A stretch of 64,000 nucleotides of DNA from Lentimonas sp002292345 (GTDB taxonomy: Bacteria > Verrucomicrobiota > Verrucomicrobiia > Opitutales > Coraliomargaritaceae): NCBI GenBank assembly GCA_964187655.1, contig CAXLMP010000051.1, positions 24,683 through 88,682 of the forward strand, read 5' to 3'. The notes below the pieces were generated by a model. That model saw only the letters and a list, made by a program, of their open reading frames with translations. It searched no databases and was not told the DNA's origin. The position numbers and the translations under genes were made by a program. Positions 30,065 through 39,111 of this stretch are shown here, piece by piece; position 1 is the first letter of the stretch, and each line of letters begins with the position of its first letter.

Positions 30065-32662
30065 CTACCGCCACTCGTGTTTCGGATAACGGCCTGCCAG
30101 ATCTTTGCGCACGTGCTGATATGCGCCGCCCCAAAAGCCGTCTAGATCATCGGTTAGATGTGCCGGCCGTTGATTCGGCGCCAGTAACTCAACCAGCAAC
30201 TGCACCTTGCCATTCGCCACCACCAAACTGGAGCCAGGCACATCATAAAAGTCCTGTAACTTGGATGCGATAAACGCTCGACCATCTGCTTCGTAGCGAA
30301 TCCTCGCCGGGTTGCGCCGCCGCGGCAGCTCCATCTCTGCCGGTGCATAGGTATCAATATAGTAATGCTGCTCAGGGCTGATCCACTCCTTCACCGTCGC
30401 TAGCACCTGCCGATCCTTGATCTCTTTATAGCTCAGTGCACCATGGCAAATCTGCTCGACCAACAACTGCCGCGCCTCCTCGTCGATCTCAGGCACCTCC
30501 GCATCGGGACAATGCCGCGCCACGAAATTCACCCGCAGTATCCAGTTTTCCACCACCGCATCCCAGCCCTTTAGATTCAACCGCCCCGCCACCACTTCGG
30601 CAGACAGTAGCTCTGCCGCGCGATCCAGATCCGGCTCGCCCTGATCCGTCGAGGACAACACCAAATCGCGAAAGCGCCGCTCACTGCGCGCAACCACGCG
30701 CCGCAGGCTCGGATCATACGTCGTCTGAGTACCATCCGAAAAATCATCCGGAAACAACTCCTCCAACCAAGCGAACTCAACTGCCGTCGCCATACCAAGT
30801 AACACTGTCACTTCCCTGCGCACTTCACGCTCCTCAATCTCGGCGGCCACAAATAAGGGCGCATTCACCAGGCTCTCGCGGCGCAGCTCGCCCGAACGCC
30901 CATGCACCATACGGCAGCGCCGCGTGCCAGTATCATTGCGCTTCGCCAAGTGATCTGAAAAACCCGCGAGCAAACATTTAGCAATCCGCTCCGCCTCATC
31001 CGGCAAGGCCGCCTCCCGCGTGTCTAGACCCTGTCGCTGCGCCAGCTGTAATAACTGCCGCGCCGTATCGCCCGCCTGCCGCGCCGCGCCGCCATGAATC
31101 CCCAGCACACCACAGGCGTTCGCATTAAACTTCGCCGCCCGCGCCAGATGCCAGGCCTGCAACTGCACAAAGAAATCCGACCGCTGGTCGGCCTGATCTT
31201 CGACCTTTCGGAGCTGCTCCTTGCGCACACGCGCATCGCGCGACACCCGATAAAACGAGCGCCCCTGGCTCAAGCCCGCGATCAGCGCTACTTCCGGCAA
31301 CACGCCGCGACGTTCCGCCTCCAGCAGCATGCGCGCATAACGTGGGTGCAACGGGAAGCCCGCCATCTTGCGGCCCATGGCAGTAATCGCTCCCTTTGCA
31401 TTCAAGGCCCCCAGATCCAGCAACAAATCATGTGCCCTTGCGAGTGCCTTCGGCTCCGGCGTTTCAAACCATGCGAATTGCTCAGGCTTCGAAATACCCG
31501 CAGCCGCCAACAACAATAAAGTTTCCGACAAATCGACGCGCTTCACCTCCGCCTCATCGCGCTCGGCTCGCGCGGCATGCTCGGCCTCACTCCACAACCG
31601 CAGGCAAGTGCCTGGCCCGGTGCGGCCCGCACGCCCCGTGCGTTGCTCGGCCGAGGCGCGACTAATCGGCTCGACCAAAATCGAATTCACCCCACGCCGC
31701 GCATCATAGCGCGCGATACGAGCCTGCCCGCCATCGATCACCACCCGCACGCCCTCGATCGTAATCGAAGTTTCCGCCACATTGGTCGATACGATCACCT
31801 TGCGGCGCCCGCCCGACGACACCGCTCGATCCTGCGCATCTGGTGAGAGTTCACCATGTAGCGGCAGCACCTCGTAAGCACGCGCTTCCGGCATGGCCTC
31901 GACCGCTTCGATCGTTTTACGAATCTCAAACGCGCCCGCCATAAAGATCAACACATCACCCTCGATCCCCTCACGAACCGCCGCGCGAAACGCCACCGCC
32001 GCCCGCGACCACACTGGCGCCGCATCGCGATTCAAGGCCGCGCCCATGTAGCGCGTCTCCACTGGATACATGCGCCCGGACGCTTCCACCCGTGCGCACG
32101 GCTGCAAATAGCCCTCCAACAAATCGACATCCAGCGTCGCCGACATCACCACGATCTTTAGATCCGGCCGCACGGTCTGCACCGATTGCAACGCACAGGA
32201 AATACTCAAATCACTGGTCAGATGGCGCTCATGGAATTCATCAAACACCACCGCGCCGACGCCCTTCAGCGTGGGATCTTGTAAAATCTGCCGCAGCAGG
32301 ATCGCTTCGGTCACAAATCGGATCCGCGTGTTCGGCCCCACCACATTTTCAAACCGAATCTGGTAGCCCACTTCTTCGCCCAGTTTACAGCCGCGCTCCT
32401 GCGCCACGCGCTTGGCCAACAACCGAGCCGCCAGACGCCGCGGCTGCAGCACCACCACATCGCCCTGCACCTGCGCCGCATCGATTAGAATCTGCGGCAC
32501 CTGCGTCGACTTGCCCGAGCCGGTCGGCGCACTCAGCACCATCCGCCCATGAGTCGCCAGACCAGTGACGATCTGCTCCGCAACGGCATGAATCGGCAAG
32601 GTTAAATGAGAATCAGACTTAGACACAGCCTCAAGCAGTGCAGCCCCACTGCCTAGCCGCAA
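30065..32662 (-). CDS. hrpB: DEAH-box helicase HrpB
   Basis: 865 residues. SF2 motifs in order: Walker A SAPTGSGKSTQVP, motif Ia LQPRRLAARLLAKR, DEFH box VVFDEFHERHL, motif III VMSATLD, motif V STNVAETSITIEGV, and motif VI EQRTGRAGRTGPG. A helicase-associated region and an HrpB C-terminal domain follow (LFPDDFSDGTQTTYDPS; LLVELLAPNQRPAHLTDDLDGFW). It is a cytoplasmic RNA helicase whose physiological role in bacteria is poorly defined. The first ~20 residues are non-conserved, so a later start is possible. HrpA occurs at the other end of the window. Confidence 0.92.
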   Translation of the reverse strand: MRLGSGAALLEAVSKSDSHLTLPIHAVAEQIVTGLATHGRMVLSAPTGSGKSTQVPQILIDAAQVQGDVVVLQPRRLAARLLAKRVAQERGCKLGEEVGYQIRFENVVGPNTRIRFVTEAILLRQILQDPTLKGVGAVVFDEFHERHLTSDLSISCALQSVQTVRPDLKIVVMSATLDVDLLEGYLQPCARVEASGRMYPVETRYMGAALNRDAAPVWSRAAVAFRAAVREGIEGDVLIFMAGAFEIRKTIEAVEAMPEARAYEVLPLHGELSPDAQDRAVSSGGRRKVIVSTNVAETSITIEGVRVVIDGGQARIARYDARRGVNSILVEPISRASAEQRTGRAGRTGPGTCLRLWSEAEHAARAERDEAEVKRVDLSETLLLLAAAGISKPEQFAWFETPEPKALARAHDLLLDLGALNAKGAITAMGRKMAGFPLHPRYARMLLEAERRGVLPEVALIAGLSQGRSFYRVSRDARVRKEQLRKVEDQADQRSDFFVQLQAWHLARAAKFNANACGVLGIHGGAARQAGDTARQLLQLAQRQGLDTREAALPDEAERIAKCLLAGFSDHLAKRNDTGTRRCRMVHGRSGELRRESLVNAPLFVAAEIEEREVRREVTVLLGMATAVEFAWLEELFPDDFSDGTQTTYDPSLRRVVARSERRFRDLVLSSTDQGEPDLDRAAELLSAEVVAGRLNLKGWDAVVENWILRVNFVARHCPDAEVPEIDEEARQLLVEQICHGALSYKEIKDRQVLATVKEWISPEQHYYIDTYAPAEMELPRRRNPARIRYEADGRAFIASKLQDFYDVPGSSLVVANGKVQLLVELLAPNQRPAHLTDDLDGFWGGAYQHVRKDLAGRYPKHEWR

Positions 32663-32722
32663 CGCAAAACATGCAGCGTCACTTCCGGCTATGAATTTAA
32701 CTGCCAGCGCAGCCTAAAGCTA

Positions 32723-32938
32723 CTACTCGATTTCAACGATGTAGAAGCGCGCGGCGGCGAGCGACTCGGTCGTATCCGTGACGGTTCGCTCGGTGCCGTT
32801 GTCGCTCGCGGTATTCTGCAGCGTCTCCCAAGTCGCGGCATCGAGGCTGTCTTTGTATTTCACGGTATAGGTTCTGCCGTCGACGATGGGGTCGAAGCTT
32901 ACTTGCGGGCTACCCTCGCTGACGCCTGCAATCTGCAC
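32723..32938 (-). pseudogene. C-terminal fragment of a secreted verrucomicrobial-type protein
   Basis: 71 residues read from a GTG, with the frame closed by a TAA shortly upstream. The sequence (VSFDPIVDGRTYTVKYKDSL...ATWETL...AARFYIVEIE) is the kind of small beta-rich module found at the extreme C-terminus of large secreted proteins in this phylum, so it looks like the tail of a gene whose body has been lost. A GATTA-rich element starts about 30 bp upstream of the fragment, where the missing coding region should be. It could alternatively be a short expressed peptide; there is no signal peptide or ribosome site to support that. Confidence 0.45.
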
Positions 32939-32966
32939 TGAATCACCCCCTGGGGAAAAATTTAAG

Positions 32967-33068
32967 GAGGATTACGAGTAAGAGTAAGATTAAAAACTCA
33001 TCCCTCACCTCGATTCTCAAGTCTCAAGTTTCAGCTCTCCCTCCTTTTCCACCTCAGCTCTCCCATTT
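32967..33068. repeat. GATTA-rich plus CT-rich dispersed intergenic element, copy 4
   Basis: GATTACGAGTAAGAGTAAG-type block (32969-32993) followed by a pyrimidine-rich block (32998-33068) with the exact core CTCAAGTCTCA at 33016-33026 and CAGCTCTC units. The order is the same as in copies 1 and 5. It lies upstream of the RibBX gene. Confidence 0.65.
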
Positions 33069-33125
33069 CTATTTTGTTGACGCTACGTGCTGGACTCTAA
33101 TCCGTTTCATCGTAACTTGCCGATC

Positions 33126-34241
33126 ATGACTACGGCACAGAAGCACTCAGAAGCCTTCGACAGTATTGAATCTGCCATCCGCGATATCGCTGAGGGTAAG
33201 ATGGTGATTGTAACCGACGACGAGTCTCGTGAAAACGAGGGCGACTTGATCATGGCTGCCGAAAAGGTGACACCACAAGCGGTCAACCAGATGGCACTGC
33301 ATGCGCGGGGCCTGATTTGCGTGCCGATGCTAGGGCATCAATTACGGCGTCTAGGCATCAGTCCAATGGCTGCCGAAAATCGCGAATCGCATCAGACCGA
33401 CTTTGCCATCTCAGTGGATGCCGCCGAAGGCATCACCACCGGCATCAGCGCTTACGACCGTGCAGAGACAATCCGGATACTTGCCGATCCGACTGCACAC
33501 TCAGACATGCTGGTGCAGCCTGGCCACGTGTTCCCTTTGCGCGCGCGCCCTGGCGGGGTGCTACAGCGCGCTGGCCACACCGAGGCGGCGATCGACCTAG
33601 CGCAACTTGCGGGCCTGCATCCGAGCGGGGTGATTTGCGAAATTCTCAACGAAGACGGCACGCTCGCGCGAGTCCCGGATCTGATCGAGTATAAGCAGAG
33701 ACACAATCTGAAGCTGATCTCGATCGCGGATTTAATCGAGTATCGCCTAACCCGCGACCGCTTAATCGAGCATATCTTGACGCGCCCTTTTGAATCGGAA
33801 TTCGGCACCTTCGATCTGCACATTTACCGCAGTATTTTGGATGATCGCCAACATCTCGCGCTCACAATGGGCGAGCTGACTGCCGAGCCGACATTGGTAC
33901 GGGTGCAAAGTGAGAACCTGTTGTCTGACATTTTCCGCTCGAAGACACTCGGAGGGCGCAACGCACTGACCTCTGCCATGCAAAAAATCGCCGCGGCCAA
34001 ACACGGCGCCCTACTGTATATCGAGCAACCACAGGGTGGCGTACAAGTGATCGCTGGCAGCGAAACTGCAGCGCTCAAACAGATTGGTCCGGCGAAAATG
34101 GACTTCCGCGACTATGGAATCGGCGCTCAAATACTGGTCGAACTCGGCTTAAAGAAAATCCGGCTTCTTTCCAGCACCAATCGCAAGGTGGTCGGCCTCG
34201 ATGGCTATAATTTGGAAATCGTTGAACAAATCGAAGTATAA
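33126..34241 (+). CDS. RibBX: DHBP synthase with degenerate GTP cyclohydrolase II domain
   Basis: 371 residues from the ATG at 33126 (the longer frame starts at a GTG at 33087). Residues 10-205 are a complete 3,4-dihydroxy-2-butanone-4-phosphate synthase: DDESRENEGDLIMAA acidic loop (31-45), His151 in RAGHTEAAIDLAQLAG. Residues 206-371 align with GTP cyclohydrolase II but the zinc-binding HSECLTGD...RCDCG is replaced by QSENLLSD...SKTLGGR, losing all three Cys, and the RQEGR nucleophile region reads IEQPQGG. So only the RibB activity for riboflavin synthesis is expected; such proteins are known elsewhere as RibBX. No FMN riboswitch is visible upstream. Confidence 0.85.
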   Translation: MTTAQKHSEAFDSIESAIRDIAEGKMVIVTDDESRENEGDLIMAAEKVTPQAVNQMALHARGLICVPMLGHQLRRLGISPMAAENRESHQTDFAISVDAAEGITTGISAYDRAETIRILADPTAHSDMLVQPGHVFPLRARPGGVLQRAGHTEAAIDLAQLAGLHPSGVICEILNEDGTLARVPDLIEYKQRHNLKLISIADLIEYRLTRDRLIEHILTRPFESEFGTFDLHIYRSILDDRQHLALTMGELTAEPTLVRVQSENLLSDIFRSKTLGGRNALTSAMQKIAAAKHGALLYIEQPQGGVQVIAGSETAALKQIGPAKMDFRDYGIGAQILVELGLKKIRLLSSTNRKVVGLDGYNLEIVEQIEV

Positions 34242-34295
34242 TCGACCAAGCCATTCGCCTGCACACATAAATTAAAACACCTTGCTAGTTATCAG

Positions 34296-34961
34296 ATGCC
34301 TAAACAAGCCAAAGTAGCTGTCATTCTCTCCGGCTGTGGAGTCTTCGACGGCGCGGAAATTCACGAATCGGTACTCGTACTGCTCGCGCTCGCCCGCGCC
34401 GGAGCCAAAGTCACCTGCGCCGCACCAGACATCGCGCAGCGCCATGTGATCAACCACGCGACAGGCGAAGAGGTCGAAGACGAAGATCGCAATGTGCTGG
34501 AAGAAGCGGCGCGCATCTCGCGTGGCGAAATCGAGCACGTCGGCCAAATCAAGCTGGACCAAGTCGATGCCATCATTTTCGTGGGCGGCTTTGGAGTGGC
34601 TAAAAATTTGTCCAGCCTCGCCTTCGACGGCATCGACTACGACATCGACCCGATTATCAGCAGTTTGATTCAAAACGCCCACCAACAATCCAAAGCCCTC
34701 GGTTTTATCTGTATCGCACCGGTTCTGGCTGCGGCTGCGCTTGGCAGCAAAAAGGTGCGCCTGACGATCGGCAACGACGCTGATACCGCAGCAATCCTCG
34801 AGCATAAAGGCGCGCAGCACGTCAACTGCGCGGTCGACGAAATCGTGATCGATAGCAGCCACCGCGTGGTCACCACTCCAGCCTATATGCTGGCCGAAGA
34901 CATTCTCCAGGCCGAAGCGGGCATCAATAAACTGGTCACTACGGTTCTAGAGCTTGCATAA
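34296..34961 (+). CDS. elbB: ElbB-type DJ-1/PfpI glyoxalase-like protein
   Basis: 221 residues. VILSGCGVFDGAEIHES is the ElbB signature; IIFVGGFGVAKNL and LGFICIAPVLAAAALG complete the class I glutamine-amidotransferase-like fold, though the nucleophile elbow has Cys in FICIAP (about 149). The family has in vitro glyoxalase activity and was linked to isoprenoid production in E. coli; in vivo role unclear. It starts 54 bp after the RibBX gene. Confidence 0.85.
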   Translation: MPKQAKVAVILSGCGVFDGAEIHESVLVLLALARAGAKVTCAAPDIAQRHVINHATGEEVEDEDRNVLEEAARISRGEIEHVGQIKLDQVDAIIFVGGFGVAKNLSSLAFDGIDYDIDPIISSLIQNAHQQSKALGFICIAPVLAAAALGSKKVRLTIGNDADTAAILEHKGAQHVNCAVDEIVIDSSHRVVTTPAYMLAEDILQAEAGINKLVTTVLELA

Positions 34962-34988
34962 TCTCTGGAAATTAACCTGATTGAATAC

Positions 34989-35016
34989 TTGACGGGGCGA
35001 TTTAAGGCTCTTTAAT
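34989..35016 (+). promoter_or_regulatory. Candidate sigma-70 promoter of the rpmF-plsX-fabH operon
   Basis: TTGACG (34989-34994), a 16-bp spacer and TTTAAT (35011-35016), 58 bp upstream of the rpmF start. Position and spacing fit a housekeeping promoter; there is no transcript evidence. Confidence 0.45.
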
Positions 35017-35074
35017 CCGCGCCCTTTAGAAGACCTCGCAGGTCTGATCATTTTCATTTAAGCAAACAAACCTC

Positions 35075-35254
35075 ATGGGACAGCCAAAACGCAAACAATC
35101 CAAGCAACGCAGCCGTAAACGCCGTGGTGCAGTTACATATCAATTGCCACAACTGGCAAAGGACCCACAAGACGGCACATTGTTTCGCCCTCACCGCGTA
35201 AATCCAGCCAATGGCCTGTACCGCGGTCGCCAAGTGCTTGATGTTGAAGCCTAA
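35075..35254 (+). CDS. rpmF: 50S ribosomal protein L32
   Basis: 59 residues. The start MGQPKRKQSKQRSRKRRG is diagnostic for L32 (usual form AVPKRKTSKSRR). The C-terminal zinc-binding cysteines of some L32 proteins are absent, so this is the Cys-free version. It heads the classical rpmF-plsX-fabH cluster, with plsX 43 bp downstream. Confidence 0.92.
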   Translation: MGQPKRKQSKQRSRKRRGAVTYQLPQLAKDPQDGTLFRPHRVNPANGLYRGRQVLDVEA

Positions 35255-35297
35255 GTTTCGCGCACCTAAGTAACATCTTACTTTTCATAAACTACCT

Positions 35298-36365
35298 ATG
35301 GGCGCTAGCGCAGTCAACTGTACCATTGCAGTCGACACCATGGGGGGAGACAAAGGACCCACTGAATTTATTCGTGGGCTTTTTTATGCCCTCGAAGAGC
35401 TGAAGCTCGACTGCCACTTCACGCTCGTCGGTAATCAACGACTGCTGGAGCGAATGCTAAAAGTCGGCAAACTCGAGGGTTACGCAGATCGGATCAACAT
35501 CATCCACTCGACTCAAGTGATTGGGATGCATGAAAAACCGATTCAAGCGCTGAAGAGCAAAAAAGACTCTTCGATGGTTAAAGCCATCGCCCTACTTAAA
35601 GACCAGCAAGCCGATGCAATGATTAGCTGCGGCAATACCGGCGCTCTGATGGCTGGCGGCACACTGCGCCTGCGCCAAATCGCCGGAGTCGATCGCCCGG
35701 CGCTCGGCATTATCGTGCCCAGCAAGCAAAACCCATTCGTTTTGACCGACGTCGGCGCGAACCCTGAGTCGACTCCAGAGAATCTGGTGCATAATGCAGT
35801 GCTTGGCTCGAACTATGCCAAAGCCGCGCTCAATATCGCCAATCCACGGGTCGCACTGCTAACCATCGGTACTGAAGAGGGTAAAGGTAATGCCTTAACC
35901 AATGCGACCCATTTACTACTACAAGAAATAGACGGCGTGATCAACTACGCCGGTCCGATCGAAGGCTTCCAACTTTTCGACGGCAATGTCGATGTCGTCG
36001 TGTGTGATGGATTTGTTGGCAACGTCGTTTTAAAATCAAGCGAAGCACTGTTCGGTTTCATTGGTAGCACCATCCGCGAAGAACTGGTCCGCAACGTAAA
36101 ACGTAAAATCGGAGCGGTACTCTCCAAGTCAGCGTTCAAGGATATGAAGACGCGCCTTGGCCCAGATCAACATGCCGGCGCTCCCCTCCTCGGCCTGCGC
36201 GGCAACATCTTAAAAGCCCACGGATCCTCCAATTACGTCGCCATTGCGAATGCCTTACGCATCGCCCAAGAAGTAGTCATGCATGATATGATTGACTCTA
36301 TCGGCAGTGACATCAATCAAGCTAATGCATTGAACACTCACTCCGACGCAGAGAACGCCCCTTAA
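35298..36365 (+). CDS. plsX: Phosphate acyltransferase PlsX
   Basis: 355 residues. IAVDTMGGDKGP at the N-terminus, MISCGNTGALMAGG, VDRPALGIIVPS, VLTDVGANPES, LLTIGTEEGKGN and VVCDGFVGNVVLKSSEAL are all PlsX landmarks. It forms acyl-phosphate from acyl-ACP for phospholipid synthesis. fabH follows after 46 bp. Confidence 0.95.
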   Translation: MGASAVNCTIAVDTMGGDKGPTEFIRGLFYALEELKLDCHFTLVGNQRLLERMLKVGKLEGYADRINIIHSTQVIGMHEKPIQALKSKKDSSMVKAIALLKDQQADAMISCGNTGALMAGGTLRLRQIAGVDRPALGIIVPSKQNPFVLTDVGANPESTPENLVHNAVLGSNYAKAALNIANPRVALLTIGTEEGKGNALTNATHLLLQEIDGVINYAGPIEGFQLFDGNVDVVVCDGFVGNVVLKSSEALFGFIGSTIREELVRNVKRKIGAVLSKSAFKDMKTRLGPDQHAGAPLLGLRGNILKAHGSSNYVAIANALRIAQEVVMHDMIDSIGSDINQANALNTHSDAENAP

Positions 36366-36411
36366 TTTCTAGCACCGTTCCCTAAAATATAGAGTCCCAT
36401 CTCTCCCTTGC

Positions 36412-37413
36412 ATGCCTAGCCACTCAAAGTCTGTCACTATAATCGGCACTGGCTCTTACGCGCCAACGAATATCGTGACGAATCACGATATGGCGAAATT
36501 GGTCGATACCTCCGACGAATGGATACGCAGCCGCAGCGGTATCGGTGCGCGACACTTTGCAGCCACCGACGAAACTACCAGCGACATGGCATGTATTGCG
36601 GGCCAGCGTGCGATCGAAGCCGCCGGAATCGATCGTAGTGAAATAGACCTAATCATCGTCGCGACGATGACGCCCGACATGCCCTTTCCCTCGACCGCAT
36701 GCCTAGTGCAGAGCAAACTCGGGCTGCCGAACGTCACTACTTTCGATATGCAAGCTGCCTGCTCAGGCTTTGTCTACGGACTCAGCGTCGCCAACTCGAT
36801 GCTGCTATCGGGCAATTTTAAAAACGCGCTCGTCATTGGCGCTGAGAAAATGAGCGGCATCCTCGATTTCGAAGATCGCACCACTTGTGTGCTGTTCGGT
36901 GATGGCGCTGGCGCAGCTGTTCTCACCGCCACTGAAACGGCAGACAAAATCGGCATTTTAGGGGCACTCGGCGGCGCAGATGGATCCGCTCCCAGCTTGT
37001 TACAGCAACCAGCTGGCGGATCCGCCATGCCAGCTACGCAAGAGTCGATCGCAGGCCGCCAGCACTTTCTGAAGATGAACGGCAAAGAAATCTTCAAATC
37101 CGCAGTGCGGGTAATGGGACAAGCCAGCACCGACATCATCGAGCAAATGGGCTACAGGCCAGAGGAGCTCAACCTAGTCATCCCTCACCAAGCCAACATG
37201 CGTATCATCGAGAGCTTGGCGAAACGCTTGGGCATTCCGATGGATAAATTCCACAACAACTTAGACCGCTATGGCAACACCTCTGCGGCTTCGGTGCCGA
37301 TCGCACTCGACGAAGCTTATCGCGCAGGACGTATTCAATCGGGCGACCTGGTCTTACTGGTCGCATTCGGAGCAGGCTTGACCTGGGCTTCCACACTGAT
37401 CAAATGGCAGTAA
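36412..37413 (+). CDS. fabH: Beta-ketoacyl-ACP synthase III
   Basis: 333 residues. Catalytic triad: Cys117 in MQAACSGFVYGL, His in VIPHQANMRII (about 263) and Asn in YGNTSAASVP (about 293). DEWIRSRSGI and FGDGAGAAVL are typical. It condenses acetyl-CoA with malonyl-ACP to start fatty-acid synthesis. The bamD-like gene starts 5 bp after its stop. Confidence 0.95.
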   Translation: MPSHSKSVTIIGTGSYAPTNIVTNHDMAKLVDTSDEWIRSRSGIGARHFAATDETTSDMACIAGQRAIEAAGIDRSEIDLIIVATMTPDMPFPSTACLVQSKLGLPNVTTFDMQAACSGFVYGLSVANSMLLSGNFKNALVIGAEKMSGILDFEDRTTCVLFGDGAGAAVLTATETADKIGILGALGGADGSAPSLLQQPAGGSAMPATQESIAGRQHFLKMNGKEIFKSAVRVMGQASTDIIEQMGYRPEELNLVIPHQANMRIIESLAKRLGIPMDKFHNNLDRYGNTSAASVPIALDEAYRAGRIQSGDLVLLVAFGAGLTWASTLIKWQ

Positions 37414-37418
37414 CTTTT

Positions 37419-38435
37419 ATGCAACGTACATTCCCACTTCTTCTCGCACTAGGGCTCTTTATGGCGCCCTCATTGAATGCCCTCCCGCTAAACCCACTCA
37501 ATTGGTTTGGCGCAGCCAGCAATGATTCGATCAACCTCGCCAACAGCGAGAATCAAGATGCTGCAGCAGCCCTACTGGCCAGTGGTAAAGTAAACTATGA
37601 GGCGGGGAAATTGAGCGCAGCCAAACGAACGTTCAAGAAAATCATCAAGAAATACCCGACCTCCAGCTCAACAGCCGAGGCCCTCACCCTGCGCGCGCGC
37701 GTCAACATGAGCAAAGAACTCTGGGTTAAAGGCTTTGACGACCTACAACAAGTTATAACAGACCACGCCAACTACGAGCATTTCGACCGCGTCATTGCCG
37801 ATCAATTTGATTGTGCCACCGCACTGATGGAAGGCGCACGTGGACGTATTCTTTGGGTTTTTCCTGGCTTCAAACAATACGGCACCTCCGCCAAGCAGTT
37901 TGAGCAAATCGTCCAGAACGCACCTTACAGCGACTACGCACCGCTTGCCTTGATGAATATTGCCCTAGTTGCTGATAAAACTGCTGAGCCCGAAGATGCA
38001 ATCGATGCACTCGACAGACTGATTAACTACTATCCGCAAAGTATGCTGGCTCCAGACGCTTACTACAATTTGGCACAGACCTACTCCGATCTCGTGCAAG
38101 GCTATGAATACGATCAGGGCTCGACTCGTCGTGCGATCAGCTACTACGAAGACTTCCTCATCCTCTTCCCCACCAGCAACTACTCGGGGGAAGTCGAAGC
38201 CAATCTTAAGAATATGGAAAACCTGCTCGCCAGCAGTCGCCTCAACCTCGGCGATTTCTATTATTACTTTCGCAATAACAACACGGCGGCACTCGTGTTC
38301 TACAACGAAGCAATTAGTATCGAGCCAAACTCCGATGCGGCCGAAGAAGCCCGACTGCGCATTCAAGATATCGAAGCAGGCGTGCGCCCGACCAATAAAG
38401 CTAGCATCATTCGTAAGCTACTGAGAGCGGAATAA
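37419..38435 (+). CDS. bamD: BamD-like outer-membrane assembly TPR protein
   Basis: 338 residues from the ATG at 37419; an in-frame ATG at 37404 would overlap fabH. The leader (MQRTFPLLLALGLFMAPSLNA) is a signal peptide without a lipobox, unlike lipoprotein BamD of Proteobacteria. TPR units follow: AAALLASGKVNYEAGKLSAA, then KIIKKYPTSSSTAEALTLRA, PYSDYAPLALMNIALVA, LINYYPQSMLAPDAYYNLAQTY, FLILFPTSNYSGEVEANLK. BamD organises the BAM complex that inserts beta-barrels. The assignment rests on TPR layout and neighbouring lptE; another periplasmic TPR role is possible. Confidence 0.7.
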   Translation: MQRTFPLLLALGLFMAPSLNALPLNPLNWFGAASNDSINLANSENQDAAAALLASGKVNYEAGKLSAAKRTFKKIIKKYPTSSSTAEALTLRARVNMSKELWVKGFDDLQQVITDHANYEHFDRVIADQFDCATALMEGARGRILWVFPGFKQYGTSAKQFEQIVQNAPYSDYAPLALMNIALVADKTAEPEDAIDALDRLINYYPQSMLAPDAYYNLAQTYSDLVQGYEYDQGSTRRAISYYEDFLILFPTSNYSGEVEANLKNMENLLASSRLNLGDFYYYFRNNNTAALVFYNEAISIEPNSDAAEEARLRIQDIEAGVRPTNKASIIRKLLRAE

Positions 38436-38460
38436 CCTCACCGACGCTTTAATTCTCACT

Positions 38461-39036
38461 ATGAACACGACGTCTCACCTTTCATTCGCCCGAGTGCTCA
38501 TCGGCCTAGCCTCGATCGTCGTGCTGACTCTTCTTAATGGATGTGCCAACTATCAGCTCGGCACGTCCGCGCAGATCCCGTTCAAGTCGATCTACATCAA
38601 ACCCGCGACCAATCATAGCTTCGCTCCACAAGCACAACCAATCGTCAGCGCCCAAATTCGCGAAACCTTCATTCGTGATGCGCGCGTCAAACTCGTCGCA
38701 AAACAAGCCGACGCCGACGCCGTTCTTTACGTCGACCTCACTGACTACGACCGCTCTGCTGGATCACGTAACAGTACCGACACCGCCATCGCTAATAACT
38801 TTTACATTCGCCTCACCGCCGAGGTCTCTCTATACGACCAGTCCAAAGGGGATTACTTGTTTCAACAACGCTCCATCCAAGCCGATACAAATGCCTATAT
38901 TGGCAATCCTTACGCCGACAGCGCTGACGCCGACAACCAAATTATCTCTTACCAACAGAGTGAGCGCCAAGCAATGGAACAACTCGCACGCGCAATCGCA
39001 CGCAAGATCACTGATGAAGTGCTCAGCCCTTGGTAA
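38461..39036 (+). CDS. lptE: LptE-like LPS assembly lipoprotein
   Basis: 191 residues. A lipoprotein signal peptide ends in LLNGC (Cys28), followed by ANYQLGTSAQIPFKSIYIKPATNHSF, the typical LptE beta start, and VSAQIRETFIRDARVKLVAKQADADAVLYVDLTDY. LptE plugs the LptD barrel in LPS export. Sequence conservation in this family is low; position after bamD and the lipobox support the call. Confidence 0.75.
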   Translation: MNTTSHLSFARVLIGLASIVVLTLLNGCANYQLGTSAQIPFKSIYIKPATNHSFAPQAQPIVSAQIRETFIRDARVKLVAKQADADAVLYVDLTDYDRSAGSRNSTDTAIANNFYIRLTAEVSLYDQSKGDYLFQQRSIQADTNAYIGNPYADSADADNQIISYQQSERQAMEQLARAIARKITDEVLSPW

Positions 39037-39068
39037 GCTGGCGAGGCTCAGCTAAAAAACTACTCAAC

Positions 39069-39101
39069 AAAAAAGTGCCGGAAAATTAACCAGCTTTTTT
39101 T
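39069..39101. terminator. Possible shared terminator between lptE and hisI
   Basis: A-run, imperfect stem (GCCGG with CCAGC, one mismatch), loop AAAATTAA, then a T-run. A-rich and T-rich flanks would serve both converging genes. The stem is weak. Confidence 0.4.
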
Positions 39102-39111
39102 GTCTCAACGT

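Noticed and set aside
32939..33125. FMN riboswitch upstream of the RibBX gene
   Set aside because: None of the conserved FMN-aptamer blocks are present; the gap holds the GATTA plus CT element instead.
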